A stretch of DNA of 64,000 nucleotides from Edaphochlamys debaryana (lineage: Eukaryota > Chlorophyta > Chlorophyceae > Chlamydomonadales). The notes beneath the pieces were generated by a model. It was not told the origin of the DNA. It made no database searches and saw only the letters and a list, made by a program, of their open reading frames with translations. How positions within the stretch are numbered: the first letter of the stretch is position 1; every line of letters begins with the position of its first letter. The translations under genes were made by a program, and so were the position numbers. The stretch is taken from contig JAEHOE010000014.1 of NCBI GenBank assembly GCA_016858145.1, positions 1,054,001-1,118,000 of the forward strand, given 5' to 3'. Positions 46,064-59,100 of this stretch are shown here, piece by piece.

Positions 46064-49000
46064 ATGCACGCGTCGGGCGGCAGCGGCCCGGCGCCGCCCG
46101 CGAGCCGCGGCTCGCGACCGCCCGGCCCGCCCGCGCAACAGCCCGCGCAACAGCCCGCGCAACAGCCTCTGCCGCAGCGGCGCTTCAGCTTGATACAGCG
46201 GCAGCAGCAGCCGGGCCATCCGCAGCAGCAGCAGGCGCCCCCACCCTCTCTGAGCGAGCTCTTGGGGCGCGCGAAGGAGCTCGCGTACAAACTTCGCGGC
46301 CTCCGGCATTACGAGCCTCCGCCGCGCAGACCGCCGGGGTCAGCAACGCGTGCTGCTGCTGCTAACGACGAGTATGGAGGAGGCACGACCATGGCCGGTA
46401 CTAATGAAGCTGAGGCCGACCCAGATGGGGTTTACGCTGGCGCCGAGGGCGGCCCGGCCGCGGACAGCAGCGTCCGCGCGCTGAACCGCGGCCGCAACGG
46501 CGACACTGGCGGCAGCGGCAGCAGCGGCGGCGGCCGCTGCTCCGCCGACGCCGCCGACGATCTGGTCCGGGCCCTGCGGGAGGTCCTGGCGGCGCTGCGG
46601 GCGGCGACGGCCCCGCGGCCGCCGCCGGCGCACGGCGCGCCGCCGCCGGCCCCGCCGGTGCAGCTGAGCCCGGCTGAGGAGCGGGAGGTATACAACGTGG
46701 GGGTGTGCGTGTGGAATCACGGACTGGAGGCGGCGACGTTGGAGCAGCTGCGGCACGGCGGCGCCGCCACCGCCGCCCGGATCAGCGGCGGCGGCGACAG
46801 GGACGGAAAGGGCGCCGACCCAGATGGCGGCGGCGGCCTGGACGGAGCGGCGGCGGCGGCAGCGGCGGCGGCGGCGGCGTGGCGGGTCCGCGTGCTGACC
46901 CACATCGCCTGGTGCCGCCACCTGGCGGCGGAGGCAGTGGCGCTGCTGCCGCCGCCGCGGCAGCCGCTGGCGGCGGCGGCGGCGGCGCGCAACGGCCGGC
47001 CGGCGGCGGCGACGGCGGCGGCGGCGCAGGCTCTGGAGCGGTCGCGGCTGCGGCTGACGTTCTGCCTGGCGGCGGGGCGCACGTGGCTGCGGCTGCGGCA
47101 GTTGGAGAGCGCGGAGCTGTGCCTGTCTCGCGGTGAGTTACCAGCGGCGCTGTGTGTGCTCAGGGCTGAACGCTTGCACGGTTTCTGTATGGGATGTGTC
47201 ATAAGGTCTTGTTACGAGGAGGGCACAAGTGCTTCTACTTTCTATGCGCTTGTCTCAGTCCCTTCTTGCTCTTGCCGCCCCTCTGCCCCGAACCCCGCAG
47301 CCATGTCAGTGCTGCCGCTGCTGCTCTCCGCCGCCACCGCCGTCACGGGTGGCGGCGGCGGCGGCGGCCGGGCAGACGCGGCGGCGGCGGCGGCTGGCGG
47401 CGGGCTGCTTGGCCCCGCCGAGGCTGAGGAGCTGCTGCTGGGGGTGTTCGAGGCGCAGGTCACTCGCACGCAGGTGCTGTGGCGCCTGGGGCAGACGGTG
47501 AGGACAGAGATACCCGCGGTGCTAGAGCTCCGGCGCGGGCGAGGGCGAGGGTTAGAGCGAGGGCTGGAAAGAGGTAGCTCCTTGTGCTCAAGCGCGGGGG
47601 CAGACGGTAAGAACGCAGCAGCCCACAGTGCTAGAGCTCTAGAGGGAGCAAAAGCTTGAGCCTGCCAGCCGAAGCCACCACCAACTGGTCCTTGCGGCCA
47701 CGGGCCGGCTTCGTGCCGCCTCTGCCGTACCTCCCTCTTCCCCTCCCCACCTCAAACCTCTCATGTACCCCTCCCCTCCCCCCAGGCCATGGCGGCGCAG
47801 GCTCTGTCCGAGTGCTCGGCCCTGGCGAGGGACGCCCAGGCAGCCAGGTGGGGGGGGGGGAGGGGCGATGGGGCGGTGGGGGCGGGTGGCACGCTTCCTG
47901 TGACGGCTGCGGATGGAGGTGCTAAGTGGAGGTGCGGGGTGCCTCTGCCAAAGGCCGATGTGCTGAGGCGGCCTGACCTGCCCCTCGCCCGCTCTGCCCC
48001 AGGCCCGACATATCATGCCTCATGAGTGGCTGGCTGGCGCAGGTGGGGGGCTGGGTGAAGGGGGTGGAGGGCGGTGGAGGGTGGGCCTGTGGGGCTGGCG
48101 CAGGTGGGAGGTCTCAGGCAATGCGGTTGCTCCAGTGTGGGGGTTCCAGCGTGGCGTCGCGCACCAGCGGGGCTGCACGGACGAAGGGCGCTGGCCGCCT
48201 GCGGCGCCCCTGCACTCTACCCCCTCTGCTGACCGCCCTCCCGTCCCCCATGCCCCATCCCCCTCTCCTCTCCCTCCACACACACACACCAGGTCCTCTT
48301 GGACCAGGCCATAGCCACCGCCACCGGCCGACAGCACACCGCCGCGGGCCCCGGCGGCGCGACGGCGGCGGGGTCGGACGCGGCCCTGGGGCTGGGCCCG
48401 GGGCCCTCGCGCCGCCGCTTCGGCCTGCACGGAGGCCCAGGCGGAGGTGGCGTGGCGGCTTCGCTGCAGGCGTCGTGCGCGGTCCTCGATGACGAGGATG
48501 CGTACGACATGTACGCAGACGTGTACGGCGAGGTGAGGCATCCGGTACGGCAAGGAAAGGCACGCGGGTACGGAGGGTTAGAGTCCGACTTGTGTGCGCG
48601 GGGCCCCGGCACGCACTGGGTTACTGGGGAAACACAAAACCGCGGCAGTTTCACACGTAGGCTCCACCTGTCTTGAGGTCGCTGCCCCCCTACGGACCGG
48701 TGATATCTCAGGACCAGGCTGCTGGCGGGCAGCCCGGCGGCACCGAGATGAGCTCCGCGGCCCTGGTGGAGCCGGCTGAGGCCATACCCCTGCTGGACCA
48801 GGTGGGGGGGGGGCGTGTGTGTGTGTGGGGGGGGGCTGGCAGTCATTGGGGAAGGGGGGGCGAAGGTGAGCGCGCTGGAGTGCATTGCTACGTGGAGCGT
48901 AGGGGCTATCGCGAAGGAGAAGGGGTGCCTGCTGATGAGTGATGGCCCTCAGAACCTCCTTTTCCTCCTCCCTCCCTCTCGCCTGCCCGTCACGTGCCCC

Positions 49001-52000
49001 GCTTCGTAGCTGTACGAGCTAGTGACCCATGCCGTACAGTGCCACCAGGCTTCGTGCGCCGCACTGGAGGCGGCGGCGGGGGGCTGGGGCGAGGCGGAGG
49101 CGGAGGCGGTGGCGCAGCGGGAGGAGGCGCTGGTGGACCTGCGGGACCAGGTACGGCATGCATGTGTGGGCCTGGGTGGAGCCTAGGTGGGGCCTGGTGT
49201 GGGACTTTGTGGGCCTAGGCTGGGCCTGGCTGTGGGCCTGGGGAAGGTCTGGAGTAGCCTAAATTCAGAGGACCTAGGAGGGGCCTGATTGTGGCCTGGG
49301 CCCCTTGGCCCCGGCGCCCCGCACACTCTCATTGTGATCAGGTGGGTCCCCTCTCCCGTTCCCCCCTGCCCCCCCCCTGCCCCCTCATCCCTTCCCTCCA
49401 CCCCCCCCCAGGTCCTCGCCTGGCTGGCCCTGTGCCACCTGGGGGCCGGGGACCCCGGGGCGGCACTGGCCTGTGCGGGGGCGCTGCGGGAGGCGGGCAG
49501 CGGCCTGGCGGAGGACGCTCAGCTGGCGGCGGTGGAGGCCAGGCGAGTGGGGCCGCGACGGCGGGGTCCAGGCGGTTGGGCGTATGTCAAGGGCTGTGTC
49601 ATTCGGCCCCTAGGGCGTGGCGCCGAATGCCTTAAAGCGCGAAGCCATCCCGCCACAGTCTCATCTTGTTCACTACCCTGCGCCCTTTCTGCCCCAGGGC
49701 GCACGCTGCCTCGGGGGACGGCGCCGCGGCGGTGCGGGCGCTGACGGCGCTGGCGGGGCGGCCCGACGCCAGCCCGGGGCTGGTGTGGGAGTGCCTGGAC
49801 GCCGCCCTGGAGCAGCCCCGCCTGGCGGCCGCACCCGAGGTGGGGGGGGGCGTGCGGATGGGGGGGGTAGACGGATTGTTGGGGTGTGTCGTGGGCAGGG
49901 GGCTGTCCACGCGAACGCGCCTTTCCTCTCCGCGGCACTTGTCGTACCGTATTCCCCTTGTCACGCACCTTGTCACCCGCTGCCGATGCCTATCCAGTTA
50001 CCCACGTACCCCACACAACCCCACAACCCCACGACCCCCACCCCCACGCACGCAGGCGCTGTGGCCGGTTGCCGCCGCGCTGCAGGCCCGTCTGCCCCGG
50101 GACGCCTCCCCCTGCCTCGAGTTCCTGCGGGCCGTGTACGACCTACGCAGCGGCGGCGCGGGGGGAGCGGCGACGGTGAGCCATGCGGGCTTCACCGATG
50201 GCTCCGACCCCCCTGCGGGAAATGGGATTCCTTCCCTCCTGTTGGATCCTGTAGGATCCCAAAGGATGTGGCAGGTGACAGATGTCCGCGGACTGCCTCT
50301 CTCGATCTCCTCACACGACCCCTACCTGCCTGCCTGCCTGCCCTGCTCCTCCGTCCCATCTCAGGACGCGACCGCCCGCGGCGCACCTGGGGCCCTCGCG
50401 GCTGCGGACCGCCTCACCCTCGCCATCCTGGCAGCCCCCACCCCCGACCGTGCGACCGCCGCCACTCCCGCCCCTGCCGCTGCCACCGCCGCCGCCACTC
50501 CCGCCTCGGCAGCCTCCGGCGGCGAGGCCAGGGCCGAAGGGGCGGCGGCGCCAGAGGGCGAAGGCGTGCCCGCGGCGGTGCGGTGGCTGCAGGGGCAGGA
50601 CTGGCGGCGGCTCCGAGAGCGGAGGGCAGCGGCAGTGGCTGGAGGCACCGCGGACGAGGGGAGTGCTGTCAAGGGGGAGGGGGAGGCTGGGGAGGGGGAG
50701 GAGGGGGAGGAGGGGGCGATGGCGCTGGCCCGGGAGCAGCGGGCGGCGGCCCGGGCTCTGCTGTGGAACAGAGGTGAGCGGCGGCCCTCGAGCTGTCTGG
50801 GGCCCTGGGGCCGAGAAGTGGAGGCCCTAGCTGCATGCAGCCCTGGTGCGGCTGGCAGGTGTCCCCCACCCAAGATTGGTGGCGGCTCCCTCCACATACT
50901 GACTCATCTGTATCAGCGGAAGACGTCACCTACTCATCTCATGATGCCACCTTGCTCCCCTCTCCCCTCCCCTTCCTTCCCCCGTCCCAGGCGTGGCCCT
51001 TTTTGACGACGCCGCCTTCGCCCCCGCTCTGCGCTTCTTCGCCGCCGCAGCCGCCTTCGCGGGCGACGGGCCGGAGGAGGCGGCGGCGCACCAGTCGGCG
51101 GCGCTGTGCTGCATGGGCCTGCACAGGAGCGACGCGTGAGCGGCGGGAGGGAGCAGGGAGAGGGGCGAAGCGGGAGGGTGGGAGGGAGGGTTGACGCGGA
51201 GGGGGGATGCTTACAAGCAAAGCGGGAAGGGAGGGGCGCGCGAGGGAGGAGGTTACGAGGCGAATGTAGAAAAGGAATGGCAATCAGCACCAGAGTCACG
51301 TCCGCTCGCTACTCTGTTAGCAAATACTGACCACGAAGGTTCCCGCTCACATGACCCTCGCCCCCATGGCCCCAGGGCTCTGGCGGCGGTGGGCCGGGCC
51401 GAGGCGGCAGCGCTGGAGGGCGCCGCCGAGGACGGAGGCGGCGCGGGACCGCCGACGGTTCCGCCAGCGAGTGAGTTGCGCTCGTGCTCCCAAGGCCGCG
51501 CCCCACGCATGCCTGCCGCTTTGGCCGCTTCCCATTTGCCATTCACTGTCCATGCCTCCCGTCCTTTCCCTACACCCCCGCCCGCACCGCACCTCTTCAG
51601 TCGTGTTTCTCCGCTTCAAGGTGCTACTCACAGCGGGCGACGCCGCCGCCGCCGCCGCCATGGCGCCCGCTGTGGCGGCGGCCGAGGCCTGCAGCCCTGG
51701 CCTGCTGGCGGTGAGCGGGGGAGTGGGGGGTCGGGCGGAGCCGCCAAGGCGGTGCCGAGCGAGCCAGGGGAGGGGTGCCGAGCGAGCCGCCCGGCGTGGG
51801 GCTTGGGCCACGGATGGGAAGCGAACAGCCAGGGCAGCGCCTAAGCGCCGGCCTACTGGTTGCGAGAGGTGGGGCCAGGCGCGAGCGGCGGCGAGGCGCG
51901 GAGGCCGTTGAGCAGTCCCATGTAGCCTTGCAGGTTTCGCCCTAACCACCCCACGCCTGACCACCCTGACGGCCCTGGATCGGACCACCGCAGGTGGCTT

Positions 52001-55000
52001 GCTCCGAGGCCTCCGCCGCCCGCGCCTTCCCCGCGGCCCGGCTGCTGCTGGGGTCCATGCTGGGGGCGGCCCGGAGGTGGGTGGGTGGGTGGGGGTGGGG
52101 GGTGGGTGGGTGGGGAAGATGCATGGTTAGGGAAGCACACGTGCGGATTCAGGCCAGGTGATGAAGGAGCACGAGCGCAGACCGGTCCACAGCTTACGAC
52201 AGTTCAGACATCACCCCTGTGCCTCTGCTCGTCTGCTGGATTCGTCCGCCGCCGCAGGGAGACCGACGAGCTGGCCGCAGCCGAGGCGGCAGGCGGGGGG
52301 CCACGGCCCCGCTCCACGCTGCCCGAGGCGCACCTGCTGCGGCTGCTCATCCGCTGCCTGCAGGACAGCGCCAAGGGGGGGCAGGGGGGGCAGGGGCAGG
52401 AGGGGGGAGGGGGCGAGGGCGGGCGGGACAGGAAGGGCAAGGCGGGCGGCGTCGGCAAGCGGCCCCAGCCCGAGCCGCAACAGCAGCAGCAGGGGCCGGC
52501 GGCTGGCGAGGGTGGCGGCGCAGCCGGGCCGTACGGCAGTGGCGGTGCAGGACTGTACGGCGAGCTGGCGTCGTACTTTACGATGGCGGCTGACCGGTTG
52601 GATGCCGTGGGTCCGGCGGCCTTCTTCGGCGCAGGGGCGGAGGCGGAGGAGGCGGGGGGGGCTGCGGCCCCTGCAGGCCAGGTGAGCACACTACCGTACC
52701 GGTGTCCCCGGGCGGGGGAGGAATTGACGTGGCGTCAAGTGCCAGGCCCGCCTTCCGTCATCCTGTAGAGGGGGGTCACATCACCCATACACCTGGAGCC
52801 TTGCCTTCCCTCACCGGCTTACTCTCCTGCCCCCCCTCCGTCCCCCATCAGGACCGGGACCGCGACCAGCCCTCGCTCTGTTCCCACCGCCCAGCCACCA
52901 CCCTTCCACACCCTTCCCACCCTCCATATTGCGCTCCTGCCTCTCCTGCCTCCCCCCTCCCCTTCAGGACCGTGACCAGCACTCGCTCGAGTGGTTCGCA
53001 TGGACCGCCTGGAACACGGGCCTGGCGGCGGGCAGCGCCGCAGACGCCTGCGCCGCCGGGTTCGGGGTCGGGGCTGGGGCTGGGCCCTCCGCCGCTGGGG
53101 CCGCAGTGGCAGCTGGAGCCAACCCAGCCTCAAGCGCCGGAGCGGAGGCGGTGTTTGGGGTCGGGGGGGCCGAGGCCGGCGGGCCGCTGGCTGGGGTGGC
53201 GGCGTGCGCTGCGCTGATGATGGCTGCGGGGCGGCTGCTGGGGCGGCTGAGGCGCAGCGCCAGGACGCTGGGCTGCCGCCGGGTGGGTGCGAGCGGGCGT
53301 GCGTGCGGTTTATTAGCATGCGTGTGATGGTGCCTGGATGCCGGCGAGGGTCTATGTTGGAGGCGTGGGCTAGATAAGACAACGGCCATGAAGCAGCCCG
53401 CTCGCTACGCGCCTGATGCGGTATGTGCACCCAATCAGCGCTCCGCCGACTGGGCGCGCGAGCATGCGATAGAGGACACAGGTCCTGACGCACCGCCCTG
53501 CTCCCTCCCCGCTCGCAGGTGGCGTTCTCTCTGGCCGCAGCGGCGGCGCTGCAGGTCCACACGCGGCCCAGCACGGCGCTGCACGCACCGCACGGAGCGG
53601 GCGCAGCAGCCGCCGCCGCGGCCGCGGCCGACGCCGCACGCCTGGCCTCGGCCGCCATTGCGGCGGCGCGGGGGGCGGCGGCGGACGTCGGCGCGGCGGC
53701 GGTGGCGGCGGGGCGGGCGGCGCCGCCGGCTGACAAGTGTGACGTGCTGGTGACAGCCACGGTGCGTGGGCCCAAGAGGGATGGAGGGGGCCCGGGGCAG
53801 GGGAGGGAAGGGCACACGACTCCTGCGGTCTGCTTGGGGGCACGTTCCTCCGTCCACCGGCCCCACCTGGAGATGGCGCTAGCTGTCAGTGGCTATCGGC
53901 GATCCATGGCTCCCACTGGTGCTGCACAACGGCGATCAAGGGACCTGCTAGAACGGATGCAATCAAGTCCTGCGGAACAGTCCTGAGTAACACCCGCCCT
54001 CGCCTGTTCCCCGGCCCCGCAGGAGCTGCGCCTGCTGGTGGCCCTCCACGCCCCGCCCGGGGCCTTCCGCACCACCCTGGCGGCCGCAGCCGCCGCGTAC
54101 CCGCCCGGCCCCGGCTGCCTGCTGCCCGGATCCCTGCTGCTATCGGTCGGCCGCACGCTGCGCCGCTGGGCCGCCGACGGACCGCCCGCCGCCGCCGGCG
54201 CCGTCGATGCCGCTCCTGCTGAAGGTGGCGGCGGCGTTGCTGGTGGAGGTGGCGCCGGCGGCGGGGACTATGGCGGTGTGGCGGTGGCGGCGTTTCAGCA
54301 GGCGCTGCAGCTGCTTACGGCGGCGGCGGCGGTGGACCTGGAGGGGGTGGCGGAGGTGGGTGGGCGGAGGGGTGGAGGGGTGGAGGGTTGTGGCGCGGAG
54401 ACTCTCCTGCTAGCTAGGGTGCAAGGGGACCGGTCGCGTAAGAACGATACTGTAAATACCCCGTAGGGGATCGTATTATTAACATAGTAGTGCGTCCCCT
54501 TTAGGGGATGTAGATGCATGCTACCCCCCATCGCTGCTCAACTGCGCAGATGAGCATGTTGGCTCCCAACCCGTATCTCAACCATATCCCCTCCCATGGA
54601 CCAGGCGGTCCGCTCCCTCCTGGCGCTGGCGGGTGGCGACGACGGCGCCCGCCTCGCCGTACTGCGCGAGCTGGCGGGCCTGCTGGCGGGCGCGGGGCCG
54701 GGCCGGGACCCCGCGGCGGCGGCGGCGGCGGGGCTGCTGGCCGGCGGCGGTGGCGGCGGCGGTGGAGCTGCGTTCCCGGAGCTGGAGATGGAGGCGCTGG
54801 TGACGGGGGCGTGGAACCGGGGGGCGCACCACGTCAAGTTCGGACGGTGCGTTTTGGGGTGACGGGTGAGGGGGGGCCTTGCGGGAGGCAGCAGCCGCAC
54901 TCCACCTCGTGAACAGGGTGGGACACTTCCGTCCTGGCAGCCTACTTCCCTCCCCGCCGCCCCATTGTCTAGATCACCTCTCGGCCACTCCCATTCCCCG

Positions 55001-55253
55001 CTGTTTCCCGTCACGCCCCTCCCTCCCCCTCTGCAGGCTGGCTCTGGCCCTGGACCACATGAGAGCCGCCCTGGGCCTCATCCGCCACGCCCCCGCCCTG
55101 GAGGCCGCGCACCGGGGGTGGATGGAGGAGCAGGCGGGGAGGCTGGCGGGGAGGCTGGCGGCGGCGGGCGCAGCAAGGGGCGGGGGCGGCGGCGGGGCCA
55201 AGGCGGGGGTGGCGGAAGCGGGAGACGATCCGCTGGACGGCTGGCGGCCCTAG
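46064..55253 (+). CDS. ZIP4/SPO22/TEX11-like meiotic recombination protein (TPR family)
   Basis: The family promotes meiotic crossovers and links recombination to the synaptonemal complex. 1615 aa from 21 exons: 46064-47132, 47301-47497, 47786-47847, 48003-48042, 48293-48532, 48712-48801, 49010-49150, 49412-49542, 49698-49839, 50056-50175, 50365-50773, 50991-51135, 51376-51470, 51601-51710, 51994-52076, 52258-52681, 52968-53282, 53519-53761, 54023-54355, 54605-54846, 55037-55253. All phases close. Family-like signatures: VYNVGVCVWNHG, CLAAGRTWLRLRQLESAELC, ARALLWNRGVALFDDAAF, FLRFKVLLTAGDA, SLEWFAWTAWNTGLAAG and VTGAWNRGAHHVKFGR. The repeated W-N-x-G motif in TPR-like helices is what points to this family. 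It is longer than plant or animal members (about 940 aa) because of Ala/Gly-rich insertions and a Gln/Pro-rich start. Intron 8 uses a GC donor (AG/GCGAGT). An alternative start is the ATG at 46391. Another TPR family remains possible. Confidence 0.7.
48092..48110 (+). repeat. Echo of ZIP4-like exon-4 end and donor
   Basis: GGCTGGCGCAGGTGGG of the exon-4 junction (about 48034-48049) is repeated about 62 bp downstream. Confidence 0.65.
52852..52880 (+). repeat. Upstream echo of ZIP4-like exon-17 start and acceptor
   Basis: CAG plus GACCGGGACCGCGACCAGCC here resembles the true acceptor CAG plus GACCGTGACCAGCACTCGCT at 52965-52987. Here the acceptor side is duplicated, 113-116 bp upstream of the exon. 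Confidence 0.75.
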
Positions 55254-56105
55254 TTCAGAAGACTGACGGTGCCTTCTAGCGGAGATCTGGTGGAAGGCGC
55301 CCCTAGTCCTCCTCGGCCAGCGCCGGCGGTCGGGGGTCGGAAGACATGGCGTCGTGTCTTGGTGCAGCTGGCGCAACAATGCTGCTGAAGAGGAACGAGT
55401 AGTTCCACAACCGGTAGAGTACCGGTAGAATAATGACCTTTCGTCACTTCGTCCGGCGGTCAGCTGCTGCTGATGTCGCAGGCTCCGAGTGGCCAAGGGG
55501 AGGGCTAGAACGCGAAATCATTGGCGGGCAAGGCTGGCCGTTTAAGGCTGTCACAGCATCGGCAGGGCATCGTATTTCACCAGGTCTGTACCCGACTAGA
55601 GAAAAGGCGGGGGCAGAGCTGAGGGGCCGTTGCTGGGCACGATGGAAACTTGCACGCTACATGGCCCGCAGCCTCCATGGACCCTTGCCAGCCGCCCTGC
55701 ATTCACCGGAATCACCGCAGCCGGCCAGCAGCCCGCTTCACCACCAGCCAAGCTTCCCCCCAAAACCCAGCGACGCATGTCTGCGCGTCCACCACAACAC
55801 ACCACGACGCAGTGCCCAGTGCGACCTCAATTCATCCGTTGTGCCCCCCCTCCCCCCCTGCCCACATTCTGGTCAATGCCGCCACAGTACCGTACTCGGC
55901 ACACGAGCCACACAACGTAACCCCAGGAATAAATGGGATTGAGTTTCAGCCGCTGCCCCACCACCCACGCCCTCATCCAGCATACCCTGCCCATCACCCA
56001 CCTTCGCCCCCCTGCCCTCACCATCCCGCTCCTCTCAGCACCCCCCATCTCACCGCCTTCCCCACTGTTCCACGCCCTCCCCCTTCTTCCCCCTCTTCTG
56101 TCCGC
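55254..56105. other. Convergent intergenic region
   Basis: About 850 bp holding the 3' UTRs of the ZIP4-like gene (plus) and DRC1 (minus). No coding sequence, repeat or TGTAA was found. Confidence 0.5.
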
Positions 56106-59100
56106 CTAGATGATCTGCGTGGGCGGGATCTGCAGCTCGTCGTTGATGCGGCTGGACAGGTACTGGTTGAGCAGCGCGCGCAGCTCGTTGTTCTGGTGCT
56201 GCAGGGACTCCACCTCGCGCAGGGAGCCGGAGCGCTCCTGGGGTGGGGGTGGGGGTGGGGGAGGGTGTGGCAGGGTGAAAGCGTGTTGGACAGCTTCAGT
56301 GAGGGGCGAGGCGGGCAAGGAGGAGAGGCGAGGAGAGAGCAGCAGGGGCCCACTGCACCCAGAAAGCAAGCGCCCGCTCTACCGACCAAGAGCTTAGTCC
56401 CCAGCCCCTTAGTTTACCAAAGCCCCCCCAGCCCCCCCCCCCCACCTGCAGCAGGGCCAGGTACTTCTCCAGCTGCTTCTCCAGCGCGCCCCACACTCGG
56501 CTGGTCTTGGGCCCGATGACATTAGTCATGCGGCCCCAGAACTCCTGCTCCCGCTCCGCAGCGCGGCGCAGCATGCCCTGCACGCGCATCGGGCCCGACA
56601 TGCCGCCGCCGCCGCCGCGGCTGGGCGCGGTGCCGTACACCTCCACGAAGGCCTTGAGCCGCCGTACGGCATCGTCCGGGTGGACGAGCACCATGGGCCC
56701 GCGCTCCGACTTCTCGTCTGCGGGGCCAGGGGCAGCAGCTCTCGGTCAGTTTGCATACCCGTATCATAGGCGCCCGTTAAAGCCAAACACGAACAGCGCA
56801 CCCTGCCGCCGACAGCAACCCACAACCCCAATCCCATCTCCCCAGCACGCACCCGCGATGCGCCCGCCCGGCGGCGCCACCATGCCCTTGGCCCGCATCT
56901 CGATGTTGGAGTCCGCGGACAGCGCCTCCAGCAGCGAGTCGAAGGCCGAGCCGTCGGCGATGCCCAGAGAGCGCAGAATGGCCTCGGCCTTGACCAGGCC
57001 CGCCTCGTCCTGAGGGGTGGGAGGGTGGGAGGGGGATGGGGTAGCTGCAGAGGGGGTGGGCTTGCGTGTGCTCGCCAACCCACGCACGTCCCGACGGCCC
57101 TGCCCCACACCGCAATGAACGCATGCCCCTGGCCCCACCTCATGACTCATTCCCCTCACTGTCCTCCACGACCGCCTCCCCACGAACCCCACAAGCCCCA
57201 CAAGCCCCCCCCCCACACCCACCTTGGCCAGACGGTCGATCATGTGCTTGGCCTTGGCGTCGATCAGGAAGCCCGCCTCGTCGCACAGCATGCCCAGAGC
57301 GCCGTAGTTGCGGGGGTCACGCAGCCGCTCCGTGAGCTGAAAGGGGGGGGGGCGCAGGGGGGAAAAGGGAGGGATGAGGATTGGAAGATGCGCCTGGTAA
57401 GTAAGCATCAGCTCCCCGGCTCCCAGCAAGGACGACCACGTGTGCGTGCTTCCCTCTGCGAAAGCTCCGCCCCCGTCACCTCACCTCCTGCTCCCGCGCC
57501 CGCGCAGCCGCGTCCTCGTCCGCCTCCTCCTCGCCCGGGGCCCCCGTGCCGTCGCCCGCAGCCGGCACCGGCGCGCCGCCCGGCCCGCCCCCGTGCACGG
57601 GAGTGAAGACGGCGTCGTCCGGCGGCCGCCAGTCCCAGCCCAGCTGCTGCTCGTGGAGCACCTTGTCGGCCTGTGTGTGTGTGGGGGGGACGGTTGGATG
57701 GTTGGTTGATTAGTTGGGAGTGCTTGGTTCGTTTGTCAAGACGAGGCGAGGAACCCGGACGGGCAAGGGCGTGCGGGTGAAGCGCTGGGCAAGGCAGCGG
57801 GCACGAGGGTCTCACCTGCAGCAGCTGTCGTACGAGCGCCGCCACCTCGCTCTCCTTCATGCCCCACACCTGCACGGACGAGGCGGGAGGAGGCAGCAGC
57901 AGAGGGCAGCAGTAGGTGAGCAGCAGCTCCCACTGACGACGGGGCCGTGCCACCCATTGCCGTACAACCCACTGCCGTACAGCCCTGCCCCCGCCGTACG
58001 CACCTCCTTGTACTTCTTGGTGTCGACCAGCTCGAAGTGCCGGAACTTGGACTGCAGGTCCTTGAACTGCTCCGTGATGCGCTTGTACTCGTCCGTCAGC
58101 CGCATGTTGTCGTCCCTGCGGTCGTGGGTGTTGGCGGGATGCGGCCAAGACGTCAGGCTACCGGTAAGCGCGGCATGGTCACACCACTTTACATGATCCC
58201 CCTCCGCCGGGGGTTGGAAGATGCCCATGAGACCCTGGGAAGGGACCCCAGGGCCATGGGCCCTGCAACTGGTGGCGAGGGACAGGGTCCCCCCTGCTGA
58301 CCTGTAGCGCCGGTCCGCCTCTGCGTAGCGCTGCTTGAGCGAGGACAGGATGTCGCGCTGCCGCGAGAGCTTCTTCTTCTGGCTCTCGATGGTGGTCGAG
58401 TTCTCCTTCTCGCGCTCCTGTGCGGGGGGTGGGGCGGAGGGTAGGGGATGGGATAGAGCGAGAGCGGTAGAGCGAGTTCGTCAGGCGAACTAGCCGCCTC
58501 AGCCCCCCAACAAAGCCCTCCCCGCTCAGGCACTGGTCACGCTCCTTCACACATTCCCCGAAACCCCGTCTGCCCCCCACCTTGAGCACGCGGTAGTTGT
58601 ACTCGAGCTTCTCGGTGTTGAGCTGGTAGGTGGCGCGCATGGCCTCAAGGTGCTGCTCCAGGTTCTGGATGTCGGTTTCCAGCCTGGGGGGGGGGGGGAG
58701 GGGGTGTTTGAAGCTGAGAAGCGGGAGAGCGTCTTGGGGGGAGGGGGGGGGAAAGGGTGGTTGAAGGGAGGGGGGGGATGATGAGGGTCTGTGCGCACTG
58801 CCTGTGCCCCCCGCCACGGCACGCTGTCACTCGAGCATGGAGCTCTCTGCCTTAACCCCACTGGGCGCGGCTTGCTGGTGACGGCAGGGCCCGTCCGCCC
58901 CATGCCCATCCCCTGACCCCCCCCCCTCTCCCCACCCCCCTCCCTCCTCCCACTCACTTGATCTTGAGGATGTGGTACTCCTCTGCGTCCATCTGCCGGT
59001 GCCCCTCCAGCTGCTGCTGGTACGTCTCCACGGCGGCCTGAGGGGGGCAGAGGGGGGGGAAGAGGGGTTGGGGGTGGGAGGGGCGAGAAGGAGGGGTGAG

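Noticed and set aside
54440..54510. Short AT-richer inverted repeats (ACCCCGTAGGGGA and CCCCTTTAGGGG)
   Set aside because: They are only 4-6 bp stems inside an intron, with no target duplication or repeat partner; too weak to call an element.
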